The position numbers and the translations under genes were made by a program. 64,000 nucleotides of DNA from JAWPMT01 sp965242775 (GTDB lineage: Bacteria > Bacteroidota > Bacteroidia > Cytophagales > Cyclobacteriaceae). This document shows, in pieces, positions 9,614 to 19,386 of this stretch (positions within the stretch are counted from its first letter, which is position 1; the number at the start of each line of letters is the position of its first letter). The notes under the pieces are model-generated. The model ran no database searches and had not been told where the DNA came from. It saw nothing but the letters and a program-made list of their open reading frames with translations. The stretch covers positions 186,001-250,000 of the forward strand of contig CBDETI010000014.1 in assembly GCA_965242775.1 (NCBI GenBank), in the 5' to 3' direction.

Positions 9614-9621
9614 CAAAATTA
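9614..9621 (-). promoter_or_regulatory. Putative -7 promoter element of the M3 peptidase operon
   Basis: TAATTTTG on the minus strand matches the Bacteroidota -7 consensus TAnnTTTG exactly, 20 nt upstream of the ATG at 9593. No clear -33 TTTG partner is visible, so it is a single-box prediction. Confidence 0.5.
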
Positions 9622-9824
9622 GCACGGGAAAAGGTTTAAACCATCGCGTCAAACGACCGATCAAATAACTTTAGCAATTCTGTATTGAAATCGAACAGCA
9701 CGGTGTACCACGGAGGACTAGTTTTAGGTCCAGCTGCTTTTAATATCCCATTAAGTGATTGATAATGAGTTAGTTAATTAACCCGGCACTTTATTTATCC
9801 TGTTTGTGGCAAATTGCGATCAAA

Positions 9825-12272
9825 ATGAGTCTGTACAGAATAAAAATTGCCCTACGCCTGATGATCAGGCAGAAGTTCTTCACTTTTCTCAACCTGGCAG
9901 GTCTTGCTACAGGAAGTGCTGCTTTCCTTTTGATATTCCTGTACGTCACGGATGAGCTCAGTTACGACAAATTCCATGCGAACTCGGAGAATATCTATCG
10001 GGTCAACATGACTAACATTTGGATTGAAAGCCAAGCCATGTTTGGCTCGACAACCCCGGCGGTAGCAGCAGCAATCAAGTCCGAAGTACCTGAGGTACAA
10101 CAGGCGGTGAGACTGCACATACCTTACCTGGAACAGCTGGTATCGATAGAAGACCCCAATGGCCTGGAACAATCTTATCGAGAGACCGGCATAATCGCCA
10201 GTGATGATGGTTTTTTCGATCTTTTTTCATTTGAAATGGTAGAAGGCGAACCCAAAACTGCTCTCCGTGAGCCTAACTCTGTTGTCATTACAAAATCGCA
10301 GGCTGATAAATATTTTGGTGAACAAAGCGCACTGGGCCAACAATTGGTCCTGGGCGTATCTCCAAACCATCGGGTCTTTCAGGTGACGGGCGTAATTGAA
10401 GATGTCCCTGAACAATCACATTTTGATTTCAAGTTATTGTTGTCGATGAATTCGTTTCAGCACATCATCAACCGCTCCAACTCATGGATATGGACAGGAT
10501 TCGTGACTTACGTTTCCATCAACCCTGACGCGCGAATTAGCGAAGTGAATGCGAAATTGGCTGTTTTACCAGCAAAATTTGTTGGTGAAGAAAAAGCGCG
10601 CGAAAAGGACTGGACGCTGGCATTGCACAATATTGAAGATATCCACCTGTACTCTACCAACATACCCAATCGGTTAGGAACCGTGGGCAATATTCAAAAT
10701 GTGATGATATTCAGTGCGGTGGCGCTGGTGATCCTATTGCTATCCTGTATCAACTTCATGAATTTAAGCACTGCGAAGTTCACGGCCCGTGCCAAAGAAA
10801 TCGGCTTGCAGAAGGTGCTCGGAAGTTCTAAAACCAACATCAGGTTGCAATTTCTGGTAGAGTCACTTACCTACAGCTTATTCGCGGTAATCATTGGATT
10901 CGGGTTAGCTGAAGTGACCCGACCCTTCTTCAATCAGCTGGCGGCGAAAAACCTATCTCTCAATTTGTTTCAAAAGCCAGAATTAATCCTGGTAATGATC
11001 GGCTTGGTGTTTATAACCGGAATCACTTCAGGTTTCTATCCAGCCTGGTTTATGACCAGATTCAAAGTGATCGATGCTGTTCGCGGCAAAATATCCGCCA
11101 GCGGCTCCAAAGCGGGCTTCAGAAATATTCTGGTGCTTTTTCAATTCACGATATCGGTTGCACTCATCTCCGCCTCTATTTTGGTCAAGGATCAGTTGCA
11201 ATTTCTTCAAAACAGGGACTTGGGATTTGATCAGGAAAGGGTGCTGGTCATCCCACACTTGGAGTGGATGAAAGACGGTGGAAAACTATTCAGCGAACGT
11301 GTCGTGAATGAAGGACTTTTTGAAAAAGCCGCTATTTCAAATTCCGTACCACCTCGCAGCTGGGATCAAGACAATTTCACACCTTTAAATTCCACAAAAA
11401 CCACTGAACTCCCCGTAACAATAATTTCTGCGGAAGCCGAATTTGTGGATGTTTTGGGCCTGCCGATCATCGCAGGAAGAAGCTTCTTTGAAAGTGGAGA
11501 TGGCGATGCAAACAAGGTACTGATCAATGAAGAATGTGCCATACAAATGGAGTGGATGAAACCTGGTGAGGACCCTGACAAGGTACTTGGCAGTCGAATG
11601 GTCTATTATGACGAAGAACCGTTTGAAATAGTGGGCGTCCTGAAAGACTTCAATTTTATGTCACTGCATCTTCCTGTTGAACCCATGGCTATTTTTCATC
11701 CCGATGCCCCGGTATTCAAGGGCATCTCGCGATTCCTGACGGTCCGTGTCTCAGAAAATAGTATCGAAAACTATGAAAATGTGATCGCCAGAACCAAGGA
11801 CATTTGGACTGACCTGAACCCGAACCTTCCATTTGATTACCAGTTCATGGACCAATCCTTCGACAATGCCTTTGCCTCACAACGGAGGTTTGGCAACGTT
11901 CTGGACGCTTTCTCGGCACTGGCCATTTTCATAGCAGTATTGGGCCTGACGGGGCTGATAGCTTTTACAATCGAACAAAAGACGAAGGAATTCGGAATAA
12001 GAAAAGTGCTCGGGGCGTCAATCCAAAATTTAATTTCCATCGTAACGTTCGATTTTGTCAAGCTGCTGGTAATCGGTATGGTTGCTGGATCGGCTATGAC
12101 CTGGTACTTCGGTAGTTCCTGGCTACAAAACTTTACTTACCAAAGCACGATCTCTCCTCGGATTTTTGTCATTGCAGTTTTGATGATATTATTTTTGATC
12201 ATGGCCATCGCCTGGTTCATCGTACTGCAAACCGCCCGAAAAAACCCGGCTACCGTGCTCAGGGATGACTAG
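9825..12272 (+). CDS. FtsX-like ABC transporter permease (MacB-type)
   Basis: An 815-residue permease with duplicated FtsX domains, as is typical of Bacteroidota. It opens with RIALRLMIRQKFFTFLNLAGLATGSAAFLL, an N-terminal helix, then a periplasmic MacB_PCD-like domain (DELSYDKFH...YRV). A three-helix FtsX block follows (near 290-420), then a second periplasmic domain and a second block ending with KEFGIRKVLGAS and the last helices. Such proteins work with an LolD/MacB-like ATPase, which is not encoded nearby. An in-frame TTG at 9804 is less likely than the ATG at 9825. The ybaK-like gene follows by 24 nt and may be co-transcribed. Confidence 0.92.
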   Translation: MSLYRIKIALRLMIRQKFFTFLNLAGLATGSAAFLLIFLYVTDELSYDKFHANSENIYRVNMTNIWIESQAMFGSTTPAVAAAIKSEVPEVQQAVRLHIPYLEQLVSIEDPNGLEQSYRETGIIASDDGFFDLFSFEMVEGEPKTALREPNSVVITKSQADKYFGEQSALGQQLVLGVSPNHRVFQVTGVIEDVPEQSHFDFKLLLSMNSFQHIINRSNSWIWTGFVTYVSINPDARISEVNAKLAVLPAKFVGEEKAREKDWTLALHNIEDIHLYSTNIPNRLGTVGNIQNVMIFSAVALVILLLSCINFMNLSTAKFTARAKEIGLQKVLGSSKTNIRLQFLVESLTYSLFAVIIGFGLAEVTRPFFNQLAAKNLSLNLFQKPELILVMIGLVFITGITSGFYPAWFMTRFKVIDAVRGKISASGSKAGFRNILVLFQFTISVALISASILVKDQLQFLQNRDLGFDQERVLVIPHLEWMKDGGKLFSERVVNEGLFEKAAISNSVPPRSWDQDNFTPLNSTKTTELPVTIISAEAEFVDVLGLPIIAGRSFFESGDGDANKVLINEECAIQMEWMKPGEDPDKVLGSRMVYYDEEPFEIVGVLKDFNFMSLHLPVEPMAIFHPDAPVFKGISRFLTVRVSENSIENYENVIARTKDIWTDLNPNLPFDYQFMDQSFDNAFASQRRFGNVLDAFSALAIFIAVLGLTGLIAFTIEQKTKEFGIRKVLGASIQNLISIVTFDFVKLLVIGMVAGSAMTWYFGSSWLQNFTYQSTISPRIFVIAVLMILFLIMAIAWFIVLQTARKNPATVLRDD

Positions 12273-12296
12273 AAGTCGAAAGAAAGAACAAATCAA

Positions 12297-12758
12297 ATGT
12301 CACTAGAATCCGTCACAGAGCAATTCAAGATTTTAGGGATTGACCATCGGATCATAACACTTGCTTCGTCCACTGCTACCGTGGACGAAGCAGCCAGTGA
12401 ACATGGGGTGGAGCCAGGCCAGATTGCCAAAACCTTATCCCTTCGGGGCAACGACAAAATTTTACTGATCGTCGTTGGTGGAGACCGCAGAATTGACAAT
12501 AAAAAATTCAAGGGCACCTTTAAAATGAAAGCCAGGATGCTGACTGCCGAAGAGGCGCTGGAACACACCGGACATGAAATTGGTGGCATTTGCCCTTTTG
12601 GGTTAAAATGCGATTGCGACATCTATCTTGATGACTCGCTACGGCAGTTTCAGGAGGTAATTCCGGCTGCTGGCGACCGCCACTCTGCCATCAGACTGAC
12701 CCTGGCGGAGTTGGAGCAGTTCAGTCGGCCCCTGGCTTGGGTAGACGTGTGCAAATAA
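12297..12758 (+). CDS. YbaK/EbsC family aminoacyl-tRNA deacylase-like protein
   Basis: A 153-residue YbaK/aaRS-associated domain protein. The family edits mischarged tRNAs, for example Cys-tRNA(Pro). Recognisable elements are STATVDEAASEHGVEPGQIAKTLSLR, with the conserved Lys of the active-site strand (K43 region), then IGGICPFGL and a late LTLAELEQF. The GGICPFG stretch matches the GGVSPFG-type loop of the family. Specificity cannot be assigned. It lies 24 nt after the FtsX permease gene and is followed by a bidirectional terminator. Confidence 0.88.
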   Translation: MSLESVTEQFKILGIDHRIITLASSTATVDEAASEHGVEPGQIAKTLSLRGNDKILLIVVGGDRRIDNKKFKGTFKMKARMLTAEEALEHTGHEIGGICPFGLKCDCDIYLDDSLRQFQEVIPAAGDRHSAIRLTLAELEQFSRPLAWVDVCK

Positions 12759-12780
12759 ATCACTGCGCTATAAGCAATGA

Positions 12781-12815
12781 AAAAAGCCCAGGCAATCGAC
12801 CTGGGCTTTTCTTGG
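12781..12815. terminator. Bidirectional rho-independent terminator
   Basis: AAGCCCAGG-caatcga-CCTGGGCTT (12785-12793 and 12801-12809) gives a 9-bp stem with A-rich sequence on the left and T-rich sequence on the right. It can therefore stop both the ybaK-like gene and the convergent M20 peptidase gene, whose stop codon is at 12817. Confidence 0.9.
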
Positions 12816-12816
12816 T

Positions 12817-14268
12817 TTATTCACCTCCAGTAACGGAGACGGGAATCGGTGGAGGCCCCGGGGGAAGTATCGCTTTATACTTATAATCTCCCTTCCTCTG
12901 TGTGAACTCTGTTTTCACCTCTTCCAGTAATTTCTCATCCTCGAAAAGGTCTACCATTGTCATAGCTAAAGCTTTGGACGCATAGACCAACCCTTTATGG
13001 CCAATTGACATACCTCCGCAAGCTACCACAGCCCAAGAGTGCCACGGGGTGTCTTTAGGTGCTGTGGTCACGGACAAGCGTATTTCAGGCACCAACCAGC
13101 TTACATCGCCCACATCTGTAGAGCCTCCTCCTGGATGCTCCTGTGTTTCTTCCAGGGGTTTTACAGTCGCGTCCATGCCTACTTGTTCCTTACCTGTGGC
13201 CTTTTGTATTCCGTAGGCAAACTCAAGTTCTTCTTTGGTGTAAGATATGTTCCCAAGGTACTCCAGGTTCTTTTGCATAGCGCTACCACCTGCCCGGTTC
13301 ACGAGCACTTCGTGCACTCCTGAGACCAACGTTATTTTATAGTCCACATTGGCCATAATGGACGCGCCTTCTGCGATCCGTTCAACTTGCTTCCAGACCG
13401 ATTCCATACCCGCTCGTCGCGTGTCCCGCACCCTGGTCCAAATCTTTGTATAATCAGGCACAACGTTGACCACATCCCCACCTTTCATTATATGGTAGTG
13501 GATGCGAACTGTGGGCTTGATATGTTCTCGCAAATAATTAATTCCGGTGGTGTAGAGCTCTAAGGCATCACCTGCGCTTCGTCCATTCCAGGGATCTCCA
13601 GAGGCATGTGCAGCCTGCCCATAAAACTCAACGATGAAGTCGACCAGAGCCAGAGAACTTTGGACATTTGCTTCAATCTTAGCGCTTGGGTGCCAGTCAA
13701 GGCATGCATCTAAATCATCAAACAAACCCTCTCGCGCCATCCAGAGTTTCCCGAAGAATTTTTCCTCCGCCGGTGTTCCATAAAACCTGACAGTCCCTTC
13801 AAGCTTACCAGCTTCTATTTGTTCCTTGATCGCGACAGCAGCTCCGAGACTTGCTACGCCAAAAAGATTGTGTCCGCAGCCATGACCAGCACTTCCATCG
13901 TTTAATGGATCCTTATTTGGCACTGTTTTTTGTGACAACCCTGGTAAGGCATCAAATTCTCCCAGAATACCGATCACTGGTGAGCCAGACCCATAAGTAG
14001 CAGTAAATGCTGTGGGGATACCCGCCACGCCTCGTTCGACGGTGAAGCCCTGCGCCGCTGCATAATCCGCCAACAATTTAGCGGACTGGGTTTCTTCAAA
14101 CGCTACCTCCTCATAGGACCAGATCTTATCACTCATGTCTATGTATTCTGCCTGATGTTCCTCGACAGAATTAATGACCGCCAATTTCGATTTTGAGGTT
14201 TTCTTTTGAGCAACGGCCATTGGGGTTATCATGGCCATGCCCAATATCAAAAACAATAATTTTCTCAT
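12817..14268 (-). CDS. Secreted M20 family amidohydrolase (AbgB-like)
   Basis: A 483-residue metallo-amidohydrolase with a signal peptide (MRKLLFLILGMAMITPMAVA, cleavage about residue 20). It resembles p-aminobenzoyl-glutamate hydrolase subunit B. Metal-binding elements are GILGEFDALPG, AGHGCGHN and TPAEEKFFG, with a dimerisation domain between (AAHASGDPWNGRSA...). The C-terminal GGGSTDVGDVSW carries a further ligand. The likely location is periplasmic, acting on N-acyl or aryl-amino-acid amides; the true substrate is unknown. It starts 41 nt after the stop of the secreted M14 peptidase gene on the same strand, so the two probably form a peptide-degradation operon closed by the terminator at 12781-12815. 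Confidence 0.9.
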   Translation of the reverse strand: MRKLLFLILGMAMITPMAVAQKKTSKSKLAVINSVEEHQAEYIDMSDKIWSYEEVAFEETQSAKLLADYAAAQGFTVERGVAGIPTAFTATYGSGSPVIGILGEFDALPGLSQKTVPNKDPLNDGSAGHGCGHNLFGVASLGAAVAIKEQIEAGKLEGTVRFYGTPAEEKFFGKLWMAREGLFDDLDACLDWHPSAKIEANVQSSLALVDFIVEFYGQAAHASGDPWNGRSAGDALELYTTGINYLREHIKPTVRIHYHIMKGGDVVNVVPDYTKIWTRVRDTRRAGMESVWKQVERIAEGASIMANVDYKITLVSGVHEVLVNRAGGSAMQKNLEYLGNISYTKEELEFAYGIQKATGKEQVGMDATVKPLEETQEHPGGGSTDVGDVSWLVPEIRLSVTTAPKDTPWHSWAVVACGGMSIGHKGLVYASKALAMTMVDLFEDEKLLEEVKTEFTQRKGDYKYKAILPPGPPPIPVSVTGGE

Positions 14269-14308
14269 ATCTCTCTAATTAGGTTGAAAATTCTAGTGTA
14301 GAAGTTAG

Positions 14309-16816
14309 CTATTGCCCCACAAAAAACAAGGCATTAGCGAAAATGAGCTTGCCGTTGTACCAAAATGATCGGAAGAGCGGATTGTCTACCAGATAAACTA
14401 TTTGTCCACGGCCACGGTCCTCCACACCGAAGACCATCGAATTTTCTGCGAACTCTCGTACGTACCTTCCGGCAAAACCGCTGACATGATCGTCTTGCGT
14501 TCGGATGTAACCCACATTCCAATCCTCTTCCAACAAGCCGTACCTGTTTTCACTGGTTTTCAAACTAAAATAATTTCCACGGTAACCATAAGCAAGCGGG
14601 TTGGTGGTATCCATCGTCACTCGGAAAACGGCACCTGGCACATAGTCCTGAATATATTCTCGCTCCTCATCAGCATACTTCAGGAGCTGCCTGGATGCCG
14701 CTATTTCCTCCTCGCGCTTTTCGAGTTTCTCTCGCTCCTCATCATTGCTATAATTCTCAAGGCTACTATATTCAGAAGTAGCATACTTGCCAACTGCGCC
14801 CTGGATCAGTATGAGTTTACCGCCAGCCCTAACCCAATCATCGATATTGCCCATGGCACTCCCTTGCAGCTGAGCGTACCAGCCGTCAGGTAAGACCAGT
14901 ACATCATAATCGTCCAGGTTGGTCCTGCCGACGGACGATACATTCAGCACGGTCACGGGATATTTTATTTCCTGTTCAAAAAAGTACCAAGTGGCGCCAA
15001 ACGACAGTGACGAGGTACTTTCCCCTGAAACCAGGGCAATGGCTGGTGTTTCGAGGTACCGAACCTCGTTAGAACCAATATCAGGTCCACTGGTTGAGAA
15101 CCCTGTGGTAAGAACGGTTACGGGCTGCTCAAAATCATTAGCGAGCGAAATAAAACGCTCTTCAAAATTTTTGAAAGACTTGTTGTCTCGCCGAGCTACC
15201 ACTACTGCTCCTCTTCCAAATGATTTGCCTGCCGACACAAAAGGCTTGCTGCTAAACCGCACTTTAAATTTATTCTTCAGCAGGGCCGAAAGAAATGTGG
15301 CATCAGAGAGATTGTTCCACTCGAAAGCAAACGCGTAGGATTTTTCCGGGACTGCATTAGGGGAGAATTCAACTTTTTCGTGACCTTCTGTTACCGTTAT
15401 GGCAGTGGTAGAAGCATAAGCATCCAATCCATAAGCATAGGGGACAGACCAAGATGTGATATCATAGGTAAGAGAATCAGACCAGTAAGTATCGGGTTCA
15501 AATAAAACACTCAGCAAAACGGACTTAGGTTGATTTGTGCTCAAAACCAAATCGTCGGAGGAAATGGAAAATGTGCGATCTTGGTTCGAGAAGTAATGAA
15601 AACCCTTCAAATTTCGACCTGTAGCCGTTCCATATTTGATATCATGCGTATCTAGCCATGATTTCAGATCATCCATTTTTTCACTATCTCCAGCCTTAAC
15701 GACATAGGTTTTATACTTGCCAGGAGGATTGCTCACAGCCTGATCAAAGTAAGTCTCAAATTCATTGAGCATCCTTTCTCGTTGATTATAAGCTTCCTCA
15801 ACAGTTGAAACACCGGTGGTATGATGATGAGCTATCCTATCAGCAAGTGTAAGTGTGTCCATCTCTTGCGTATGGATCCCCAATCCTGCTCGACCCGACC
15901 CTCCCTGCTCATAGGTCATACCAATGGAACCATTGTAAGTGGGGTAGGTATCTCCGTAACTTGGGTAGAGTAAGTCAAATCTTTCTTTCGTGAAATAGAA
16001 CCAATCGTTTTCATCAAAGTACCGTGCGTGATTTTTGCCTATGTCCACCTGAAACTGCCTTTGCCAATCAGTGATATGTTCATGATAAGGTTCCGCTGCA
16101 GGGGCGAAATAATACGGACTGTTGACACCTTGCTCATGGAAGTCCACATGGACATGCGGCAACCATTGATTATAGACCTTAATTCGGCGCTGGGATTCTA
16201 TTTGTGTTTGCCATGCCCAGTCCCTATTCAAGTCAAACAAATAGTGATTGGCTCTGCCTCGCGGCCAGGGTTCTGCATGTTCCCGGGAATTGGGGTCAGG
16301 ATTGTACGGCTGATTGCCATATTGCCAGTAAAAATTAACGTACCGTTCCCGGCCATCGGGATTGATACAAGGATCGATGATCACCACCATATCTTCCAGC
16401 CATTCTTCTTTCTCCGTTAATAGGGCGTGGATGGTTGCCATGGAAGCTTCGGTACTAACTGATTCGTTGCCGTGTACATTATAACTCAGCCAAACAATGC
16501 CCACATTGGTGCTGGGTTCTCCAGGTTCTATACCAGCTCTTTTCAGGTTGTCTTTTCTGATTTCTTCTAGCCTGGCAAGGTTTTCCTCACTGGAAACAAA
16601 TGCCAATAAAAGCGGACGGTCTTCGTAAGTCTTGCCATACTCGATGAGTGTCACCTGACCAGATACCTGATCGAGGTGTTGGTAATAGTCCACAACGCGA
16701 TGATTTCTTGTGAATTTCTCACCAAGTTCATAGCCAAGAAATTCTCTTGGGCTTTGTAATTGGGCGTGGGCTGAAGCCACTAAAATGAGTAACGGAAATA
16801 GGATGTTTTTCTTCAT
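14309..16816 (-). CDS. Secreted M14 family zinc carboxypeptidase
   Basis: An 835-residue protein with a signal peptide (cleavage near residue 18, SAHAQ). Residues about 40-370 form the M14 domain: first zinc pair H115 and E118 in NVHGNE, the third ligand in the HVHVDFHEQG stretch near 228, and the catalytic Glu in GMTYEQGG. The remaining 450 residues lack catalytic motifs and include a flavodoxin- or GATase-like stretch (DDYDVLVLPDGW...GGKLILIQGA). This layout recurs in Bacteroidota M14 proteins. It probably trims C-terminal residues of external peptides. It is the first gene of a two-gene unit with the M20 amidohydrolase. Confidence 0.9.
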   Translation of the reverse strand: MKKNILFPLLILVASAHAQLQSPREFLGYELGEKFTRNHRVVDYYQHLDQVSGQVTLIEYGKTYEDRPLLLAFVSSEENLARLEEIRKDNLKRAGIEPGEPSTNVGIVWLSYNVHGNESVSTEASMATIHALLTEKEEWLEDMVVIIDPCINPDGRERYVNFYWQYGNQPYNPDPNSREHAEPWPRGRANHYLFDLNRDWAWQTQIESQRRIKVYNQWLPHVHVDFHEQGVNSPYYFAPAAEPYHEHITDWQRQFQVDIGKNHARYFDENDWFYFTKERFDLLYPSYGDTYPTYNGSIGMTYEQGGSGRAGLGIHTQEMDTLTLADRIAHHHTTGVSTVEEAYNQRERMLNEFETYFDQAVSNPPGKYKTYVVKAGDSEKMDDLKSWLDTHDIKYGTATGRNLKGFHYFSNQDRTFSISSDDLVLSTNQPKSVLLSVLFEPDTYWSDSLTYDITSWSVPYAYGLDAYASTTAITVTEGHEKVEFSPNAVPEKSYAFAFEWNNLSDATFLSALLKNKFKVRFSSKPFVSAGKSFGRGAVVVARRDNKSFKNFEERFISLANDFEQPVTVLTTGFSTSGPDIGSNEVRYLETPAIALVSGESTSSLSFGATWYFFEQEIKYPVTVLNVSSVGRTNLDDYDVLVLPDGWYAQLQGSAMGNIDDWVRAGGKLILIQGAVGKYATSEYSSLENYSNDEEREKLEKREEEIAASRQLLKYADEEREYIQDYVPGAVFRVTMDTTNPLAYGYRGNYFSLKTSENRYGLLEEDWNVGYIRTQDDHVSGFAGRYVREFAENSMVFGVEDRGRGQIVYLVDNPLFRSFWYNGKLIFANALFFVGQ

Positions 16817-16897
16817 AGGTGTGATATCAATACTTCGCTTGAGGTTCGAATTTAAGCGAGCCCGGCACTAAGCCAAAAGCCAAATACATGAGTGGAT

Positions 16898-17959
16898 TCA
16901 GTCCGTTTTGATTGAATGGAATTTTTCAAGTTCCCGATCCATGACCCTAAACCATAAGGGTGGCAATAGCGACATTAGCATCATACCTGGATATCCAGTA
17001 GGCATTTGCGGAGCGTCGGTCAAATGCCGTAGGACCTGATATTTGCGATTCGCCAGGTAATGATGGTCACTATGGCGTGAAAGTTCAAACAACATAACCC
17101 GGCCAACGACATGATCGGAGTTCCACGAGTGTGCGGGTAACACGCGTTCGTGCCTGCCATTGCCAACAGCCTTTCTTCGCAGACCATAGTGCTCAATATA
17201 ATTAACGGTCTCCAGGAGCAGGAACCCCATAGTGGCGGCAAGTAAAAAATGTAGCAATCCCAGGCTACCAAACCAGAGATAAATAATGATACAGAAGGCA
17301 ATCTGCAGGATTTGAAACATCAGCATTTCGTTGCGGAAAGACACTACCCGAAGTTCTTTTTTCTGCAATCGCTCCTTCTCAAGACGCCAGGCCGACAAGT
17401 AAGATCCATAAGTAGATCGCAGCCAGAAAGCATACAGCGACTCCCCGCGACGCGATGAAGCAGGATCCGAATCTGTCGCCACATGCTTGTGGTGTCCTCT
17501 GTTGTGCTCAATAAAAAAGTGCATGTAAAGTGATGAGAGCAGAAGCACTTTGGACATCACCCTTTCATATTTCTTCGAGCGATGACCAAGCTCATGCGCT
17601 ACATTGATGCCAATTACACCACACATTAAACCCATGGCGGTGGTTCTGCCCAACCGATCCCAAAGCGTTAGTTGCTCGCTCACCACAGAGGAAAGAAACA
17701 AGTACAAGCACAGGAACTGAACAGGTATGACCAGATAGATCAGCAGGTCATAAAACCAGTCCTCTTTTCTTACAGCCTCTTCCGCTTCGGGAATATTGGT
17801 GGGATCAGGCTTGAAAAGAAGCTCCAGCAGCGGGATCAGAAGGAAGGATTCCAGCAATGGCGTAAAAGTTATCCAACCTGTGCTGCTAAATGACAGGATA
17901 CATAGCCCTGGCAGAGTAAAAACAAACAAATACTTCAGCGCATGAATCCTTCGCTCCAT
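16898..17959 (-). CDS. alkB: AlkB-type membrane diiron hydroxylase (alkane 1-monooxygenase family)
   Basis: A 353-residue integral membrane non-haem diiron hydroxylase. All histidine boxes are present: HELGH (122-126), EHNRGHH (151-157), NYIEHYG (253-259) and RHSDHH (295-300), with six or so hydrophobic helices around them. The family adds oxygen to terminal methyl groups of alkanes or related chains, with electrons from rubredoxin; no rubredoxin gene is in the window. The protein is somewhat shorter than the Pseudomonas enzyme (about 400). It lies 61 nt downstream of the P450 gene on the same strand, suggesting a shared hydrophobic substrate. The NYIEHYG motif favours true AlkB over fatty-acid desaturases. 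Confidence 0.92.
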   Translation of the reverse strand: MERRIHALKYLFVFTLPGLCILSFSSTGWITFTPLLESFLLIPLLELLFKPDPTNIPEAEEAVRKEDWFYDLLIYLVIPVQFLCLYLFLSSVVSEQLTLWDRLGRTTAMGLMCGVIGINVAHELGHRSKKYERVMSKVLLLSSLYMHFFIEHNRGHHKHVATDSDPASSRRGESLYAFWLRSTYGSYLSAWRLEKERLQKKELRVVSFRNEMLMFQILQIAFCIIIYLWFGSLGLLHFLLAATMGFLLLETVNYIEHYGLRRKAVGNGRHERVLPAHSWNSDHVVGRVMLFELSRHSDHHYLANRKYQVLRHLTDAPQMPTGYPGMMLMSLLPPLWFRVMDRELEKFHSIKTD

Positions 17960-18020
17960 CGAGGAAATTTACTAAAAATACCAATTATTATATGGCGTGC
18001 CTGGCACTTCAATGCAGTTT

Positions 18021-19121
18021 CTAGGCACTCCTTCTCACCAGTCTCAATTCCTGGTTGGGCACCAAGGAAATAAGTCCCATCGGTGTGATAGTATCCAGCA
18101 CCTCCCATTTCGCCAGGGAAAGACATTGGCTTACTATGAAACGCACCTGATTAAATCCCACGGAAGCAGCTGGACATTTTCTATTTCCGACGCTGAAAGG
18201 CAGCAATGGTCCCTTACCAGATTCACGTTCAAAGCGATATGGATTAAAAGTTGTTGCATCGGGCCAATAGTCTCCATTTCGATGCAATGTGTAAAGGCAA
18301 ACGGTAACAAATGCGCCTTTGGGGATGTGGTGTTCACCTAGCATTTGGGCTGCGCGAGCGGTCCGTCCTATGACCCAGGCCGGCGGATACAATCGTAATG
18401 TCTCGTTGATACAATGTACCAACAGTTGGCTCTGAGGTTGGTGTGCCTGAGCTTCTTGTAGTGCGTCTTGCAAACCCCTTCTTACAATTTCGTAAAGACA
18501 CCAGATCGAGGCAAGGGATACCCCTTGTGTTGCATTGAGGAAAGTGCTTAAAACGGATTCAGCGGAGACATCAGCCTCCAACTTTTGTATCACGCGTTGG
18601 CCGAATAGCTGCAGTATCTCCATTGCCTGTTCAAACTGGTATTTGCCATCTTCAGGCAACTTTTTCGGATCAAAATTCTCCTGATGGGCAACGAATCCTT
18701 CGTAGATGGCGATGGCCCTCAGCAATCGGGACGAAATATCCCCAATATCCAGATTGAAATAGTTTAAAGCCGCGGATTCCAGCACCGACACTCCTATCAA
18801 CCGGGATAAATTCAGTGTGGGTCCACCCTGGGATCGATAATTATAGTTGAGACAATCAGGCAGCGCGTCCGAGTAAACCTTCAACTCCTTCGGGCTTCGA
18901 ACTCCCAGGGCTTGCTTACCAAAAGGTGTTAAATGGCCTGCTAATTGATGATATCCGTGAGGAGAAATTACATAGTCGTCCGAAGAAAGAACACGTCGCG
19001 CCAACTCTTGAGAATTCACCAAATATGACGGTTTTGAATAACAATTGTATTTCACCACCGGCTCCTTCTCGCGGCTCAATAATTCGAACAACTGCAAAAA
19101 CTCCGTCACGGATTTCTTCAA
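18021..19121 (-). CDS. Divergent cytochrome P450
   Basis: A 366-residue P450, shorter than the usual 400-460. The core markers are present: ExxR as E240-T-L-R243, PYRF at 294-297, and the haem-ligand loop FSVGNRKCPA with C316. Two conserved functions are altered. The I-helix acid-alcohol pair (AGxET) reads NATQGVS at 196-202, with Q199 and G200 where Glu/Asp and Thr are expected, and no C-helix WxxxR or HxxxR is apparent. Such proteins may be peroxygenases, isomerases or substrate-assisted enzymes. The start is a TTG at 19121 because an in-frame stop lies just upstream; there is no membrane anchor. The downstream neighbour is AlkB, and no redox partner is adjacent. Confidence 0.9.
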   Translation of the reverse strand: MKKSVTEFLQLFELLSREKEPVVKYNCYSKPSYLVNSQELARRVLSSDDYVISPHGYHQLAGHLTPFGKQALGVRSPKELKVYSDALPDCLNYNYRSQGGPTLNLSRLIGVSVLESAALNYFNLDIGDISSRLLRAIAIYEGFVAHQENFDPKKLPEDGKYQFEQAMEILQLFGQRVIQKLEADVSAESVLSTFLNATQGVSLASIWCLYEIVRRGLQDALQEAQAHQPQSQLLVHCINETLRLYPPAWVIGRTARAAQMLGEHHIPKGAFVTVCLYTLHRNGDYWPDATTFNPYRFERESGKGPLLPFSVGNRKCPAASVGFNQVRFIVSQCLSLAKWEVLDTITPMGLISLVPNQELRLVRRSA

Positions 19122-19386
19122 ATGATTCCGATTATCTTATACCGGAATAACCTCCTTCAACCTTTCTGACCAAACCAGATATAGCCGTTAGGGTTTGAAG
19201 CGGGCTTCTCTTTTGTTTTCATAAGGAAACGATGTTTTAGCGTCATGCCTACTCTTTAAAAGGTTTTTCGGCTTCCACCTGAAAGTTGTAATCTAAGTGG
19301 ACCAATAACCGATGAAGTACCTAAATAGCTCAACCATCACCAGGAAATCGATCTGCAACAAGGCTAGAGGCTTTTGGTCATAAGGT

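Noticed and set aside
16840..16880. GGTTCGAA T-loop-like sequence
   Set aside because: No flanking T stem or cloverleaf can be drawn, so it is not a tRNA.
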